From Liolophura sinensis (lineage: Eukaryota > Mollusca > Polyplacophora > Chitonida > Chitonidae): 64,000 nucleotides of DNA. The position numbers and the translations under genes are program-made. Below, piece after piece: positions 60,860 through 64,000 of the stretch. Numbering within the stretch: position 1 is the first letter of the stretch; each line of letters begins with the position of its first letter. A model generated the notes under the pieces. That model saw nothing but the letters and a program-made list of their open reading frames with translations. It had not been told where the DNA came from and made no database searches. The stretch spans positions 22,665,764-22,729,763 of the forward strand of contig NC_088306.1 in the NCBI RefSeq assembly GCF_032854445.1. The letters run 5' to 3'.

Positions 60860-61154
60860 TCTCCCTTCCTATTTATTTATTTATTTATTTGATTGGTGTT
60901 TTACGCCGTACTCAAGAATATTTCACTTATACGACGGCGGCAGGCATTATGGTGGGTGGAAACCGGGCACAGCCCGGGGGAAACCCACGACCATCCGCAG
61001 GTTGCGGACAGACCTTCCCACTTGCGGCCGGACAGGAAGCCAGCATGAGTTGGACTTGAACTCACAGCGACTGCATTGGTGAGAGGCTCCTGGGTCATTA
61101 CGCTGCGCTAGCGCGCTAACCGGCTGAGCCACTTAGGCCCCATCTCCCTTCCTA
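60860..61154 (-). mobile_element. Full-length tRNA-derived SINE with perfect 11-12 bp target-site duplication
   Basis: The element is about 60872-61142, minus orientation. From its 5' end it has a tRNA-like head (A-box region TGGCTCAGCCGGTTAGCG, B-box region GTGAGTTCAAGTCC), a body with GGGTTTCCCCCGGGCTGTGC and a tail of AAATAAATAAAT. TCTCCCTTCCTA occurs at 60860-60871 and again at 61143-61154. The intact duplication and well-kept body make this the youngest insertion in the window. The organisation resembles the MetaSINE-type elements reported in molluscs; that assignment is from memory. Confidence 0.95.
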
Positions 61155-62498
61155 ACCTATATGTGTATTTGACTCCGAATTACATGTAGGCCACTTTAAG
61201 ATCGGCGCTGAAAAATGGTATATTTCTTTATACCATTTTACTTTAAAGCTTATGTTATTTTGTGCATGTTGGATGTCATAAAGTTATGTGAGATTGTCCC
61301 ACCTTGCTGTGTTTCGTAATTTACGATTTGAAACCTAAAATTATGGATTTAAATTCGAGCAAAAAATCCGAAAGAGCTGATCATGTAATGGTAAAAAGAA
61401 GACTGGGGTCTAAATGTGCTTATGCGGAAAACCCATAACTTGTTTTCAGTTGCTCGAAGGAAGGGGGAGTTCACGAGTTCAGATTAATACATGCAGGTGT
61501 TACCAAAGTGCGTAATTTGTGTGTGTATTTGATTGGCTTTGAGAAAACAGTACTGAGTCAGGTGAAGTTCATTTTGAACGTAAATGGCGGCGAGAAGCTG
61601 CTGTGGCCCTGAAGGTTATTTGCACTTTTTTTTGTTTTGTACCTTGTATGGCACAATGCAAATACACACGCTTGTAGAAAAACACTTATTTGTATTCACA
61701 GAATTAGTTTGATATTGAACATATCTGTGTCACTAAACTGATTGAATACTGATTGAAGGCATTACGCTGTGCAAGTCTCTGGGCGTACACTTTTACACCG
61801 GCAGTTTAGCACGCTAGATTGGAGCTCACAAAAACTTTTATTGGTCCTGCACCGCTTTAGCACATACAGGAATAAAACACTACGTCACTTGTTATAACAC
61901 TGACAATAACTTCGCCTGATCCTGACATCTTCTTACTTCTCGGCAGACTTCGACCTCGGCAGAAATTTGAAAATTTCCGCGCGGCCGGCCGACGGCAACG
62001 GAGATAGCGTGTCGAAATTAGAACAACTTTTTCCACTTTTAAAACACTGTTTATATCGCAATAAAAATGCCCATTGAAAGAAAACAAAACAAACCACTAG
62101 TGGGTATTTTTATCACCGTTTTATTTATAATAACGACATTAAAAACTATGATAATCACCATGCATGTGGTATCCGTCTGGTCCTCTTCACACGCGTGTAG
62201 TTCAAGCCGGCAATGCGCCTGCCAGCCAGACGTGATGCAGTACACGCGCGTGTAACAGCTGTATGGTACCCATACAACACGCGTGTCCATAGTGGTCACC
62301 TTTTTTGTTTTACTGCACATTCCCCGTACAGTCGCTTCGTGGAACATTATCCTGGTTAAAAGGTTTGAGAACTGCTCCTGTGAAGCATTCTCACATTCAC
62401 ATTTGCATGGAAAGACTCATCCAATGAGTTGTGGGCCTACGGATTAAACTGTGGATATAAAAAACATGCATTTTGATGATTTGCTGTTGTTGTTGCAG

Positions 62499-62594
62499 CT
62501 GATGAGATATCCATTCCTGCTACCAGTGGAGGTGTGAGAAGCTGGCCTAGAGGCACCGCAAATCTACCAATAAATGACACCTTCTTCTACTATG
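62499..62594 (+). CDS. RYK: Ryk exon 5: extracellular juxtamembrane stalk
   Basis: Completes a codon begun in exon 4 (Ala) and encodes 31 residues plus one base, including DEISIPATSGGVRSWPRGTA and LPINDTFFYY. This part of Ryk is poorly conserved between phyla, so support comes mainly from the frame, an excellent acceptor (TTGTTGTTGCAG) and donor (TATG/GTAATT) and its position. NDT is a potential glycosylation site. The exon is 96 bp and phase-symmetric (1-1), so skipping it would keep the frame and shorten the stalk. Confidence 0.9.
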
Positions 62595-62750
62595 GTAATT
62601 AGATTATAATAATAATATTTTATTTGGCCTCTCATGCAAGAATTCACTTTACTGCTGATTTGATTTTGTAACGTTGAATTTAGATTGCCATACTTTTTAT
62701 CTAAAAATTTCTTTCACACTACCCAGAGTACCTTTCTTGACTTTTAGTTG

Positions 62751-62753
<3 letters not shown>

Positions 62754-62788
<35 letters not shown>
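62754..62788. repeat. AT dinucleotide microsatellite, about 17 copies
   Basis: Uninterrupted TA/AT alternation within intron 5; likely length-polymorphic. Confidence 0.97.
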
Positions 62789-62795
<7 letters not shown>

Positions 62796-63066
62796 AGTCA
62801 TCTTATACATATATCAGATTGTTATTTCTGAACATTCTGCTTTTTATTTCTATTTTCATTTTTGACTTTATTCCAAAAGATTTTCTTTAAAGGAGAAAAA
62901 AAAGGAGTGAATGAAAAAGGTTTATGATGTTTCTTGAAATGATGTTTCGCTTAACCCGACATGTTTTCTCCCCTTGGCATGATCCCTTACTGAGAACAGC
63001 TATTTCTGATTATATGGTTTCTGTCCCTTCTTTCTTTTTCTGGGGTTTATCTCCCTACATTCTATT

Positions 63067-63213
63067 GTCATGGTTTACCTCCCTTGTTATCATGGCTTTA
63101 ATATTGCACCAGGTTTCAGTTTCCATGGTTTATCTCCCTTATTTCGGTCGTCATGGTTTACCTCCCTTGTTGCCCTGGCTTTAATATTGCACCTGGTTTG
63201 AGTTTCCATGGTT
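63067..63213 (+). repeat. Direct repeat, 83-bp unit, 1.8 copies
   Basis: GTCATGGTTTACCTCCCTTG begins at 63067 and again at 63150. The following CTTTAATATTGCACC and TTTCCATGGTTT blocks are also repeated. The second copy ends 17 bp before exon 6. Confidence 0.9.
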
Positions 63214-63230
63214 TCATATCTTTACTGCAG

Positions 63231-63387
63231 ATCCTCAACAAGCTCAGAACATGTCCTCCTCTACCCACATCTTCTACATCGCTGTTGGATGCGCCTGCGC
63301 TGTCATTTTACTCATCGCCATGGCGGTAGCTGTTTACTACCTGAACTCACAAAAATCAGGAATGAGGGGATATACGGAACGGATGAG
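63231..63387 (+). CDS. RYK: Ryk exon 6: transmembrane helix
   Basis: Encodes DPQQAQNMSSSTH, the hydrophobic segment IFYIAVGCACAVILLIAMAV continuing AVYYL, then the basic cytoplasmic start NSQKSGMRGYTERMR. It matches vertebrate RYK (VFYISVGVCCAVIFLVAIIL) closely. The first bases complete Asp from exon 5. The acceptor is TTTACTGCAG, the donor ATGAG/GTATGC (phase 2). NMS is a possible sequon close to the membrane. The positive-inside residues after the helix fit a type I single-pass receptor. Confidence 0.97.
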
Positions 63388-63709
63388 GTATGCATTGACA
63401 GGATATGAAGGGGCCATGGCATAAAACTGGTTTTAACACCACTTGGCAAAAATATATAATACAGCATTTAAAAAAAGCATGGTTCTGCATTTTCTGCTTT
63501 GGTTCTTCATATAGTCACAATAAATCGTTACTTTTGTTATTTTGAGTTTAGTCTTTCACAAAATAGTCCATTATCCGTTTACGGATCACTTTGAACAACC
63601 ACGCACATACAATGATGCTTCTATTCTGAATTTATAGCAGTCACATATTTGTCTTATCTTTTGATGCGATCAATGCCTTGACCTTTTAACCTTGTTGCTC
63701 TTCCCACAG
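63388..63709 (+). other. Ryk intron 6
   Basis: A 322-bp AT-rich intron with no recognised element. Confidence 0.93.
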
Positions 63710-63804
63710 TGAAACTGACAGTTCACAGGCGCTCTCCCAGCAGAGTCAGTTGTTGTTACACTCAGACACGCCCAATAATTCTACTGTTGCCCCAACAGCC
63801 AATG
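63710..63804 (+). CDS. RYK: Ryk exon 7: cytoplasmic Ser/Gln-rich linker
   Basis: Completes a Ser codon from exon 6 and encodes ETDSSQALSQQSQLLLHSDT followed by PNNSTVAPTAN plus one base. It aligns with the vertebrate linker between membrane and kinase domain (SSSQGLSQPSTQTTQYLRAD, then TPNNATP); the DTPNN core is shared. The acceptor is CTCTTCCCACAG, the donor AATG/GTGAGT (phase 1). The kinase-like domain is not in the window. Confidence 0.96.
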
Positions 63805-64000
63805 GTGAGTGAACCCCTGTGGATAGCGCAACGTGGAAGTTATGTCTCTGCTGCTTGCTATTCATAGTTTTTGCCCAATGTGAGAAGCCATTTCGCTCCG
63901 CTCCCCCTTTCCTCCTGCTTGCTGCCTTTGGCTTCTCCTACAGGCTTCATCGTTTTCCAAGGTTGTTGTGTTGTTTTGCTCGTTTTTGTGCATGTACAAA
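63805..64000 (+). other. Start of Ryk intron 7
   Basis: Begins with the consensus donor GTGAGT and runs off the window. A C/T-rich segment lies at 63898-63945. Confidence 0.9.

Larger units (their letters stand above)
54595..62498 (+). other. Ryk intron 4
   Basis: A 7.9 kb intron holding a hairpin (54828-54887), a candidate nested two-exon gene, two SINE remnants, a C-rich array, a broken hAT transposon and a recent SINE. The stretches 57000-57215 and 58120-59420 are otherwise AT-rich without recognised features; 61160-62490 is non-coding with a CpG-richer part at 61950-62340. Confidence 0.93.
62595..63230 (+). other. Ryk intron 5
   Basis: A 636-bp intron with an AT dinucleotide run (62754-62788) and an 83-bp direct repeat just before the acceptor. 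Confidence 0.93.

Overview
This is eukaryotic, intron-rich, AT-rich DNA from an animal. The only gene I can identify with confidence is a Ryk/Derailed-type Wnt receptor on the + strand. Six consecutive coding exons (51866-51999, 53729-53828, 54460-54594, 62499-62594, 63231-63387, 63710-63804) join in one open frame with matching splice phases. They encode most of the extracellular WIF (Wnt-binding) domain, a conserved tetrabasic KRRK site, a short juxtamembrane stalk, the single transmembrane helix and the start of the cytoplasmic Ser/Gln-rich linker. The kinase-like domain must lie beyond base 64000. No convincing first exon (signal peptide) is visible in the 51.8 kb upstream, so most or all of 1-51865 is probably a giant first intron.

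The organism is probably a lophotrochozoan, most likely a mollusc. This rests on two tRNA-headed SINE types of a kind I associate with molluscan genomes (one ending in CACT repeats, the other in AAATAAATAAAT), on frequent ACATGTACATGTA-type palindromes, and on the Ryk sequence itself, which is clearly neither vertebrate nor insect. The species cannot be fixed from sequence reading alone.

Layout. Bases 1-51865 hold no recognisable protein-coding exon. They hold at least nine tandem arrays (units of 15-87 bp, including a 1.2 kb array of a 46-bp unit and a 0.73 kb array of a 33-bp unit), at least ten copies or fragments of SINEs, and three families of short dispersed elements that look like MITEs, two with clear terminal inverted repeats. 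Between them lie several blocks that are more GC-rich and sequence-complex than their surroundings and may be conserved regulatory DNA. Intron 2 (52000-53728) carries a remarkable array of some 20 repeats of a pyrimidine-tract/AG acceptor motif. The array runs without a break into the true 3' splice site and the first codons of exon 3. Intron 4 (54595-62498) carries a candidate two-exon gene of unknown function on the same strand (55020-55282 joined to 56665-56737), a 0.9 kb C-rich strand-asymmetric array, a broken hAT transposase and a SINE with an 11-12 bp target-site duplication.

Functionally, the Ryk exons give the Wnt-binding ectodomain and membrane anchor of one receptor. Everything else is intronic or mobile sequence, apart from the possible nested gene.
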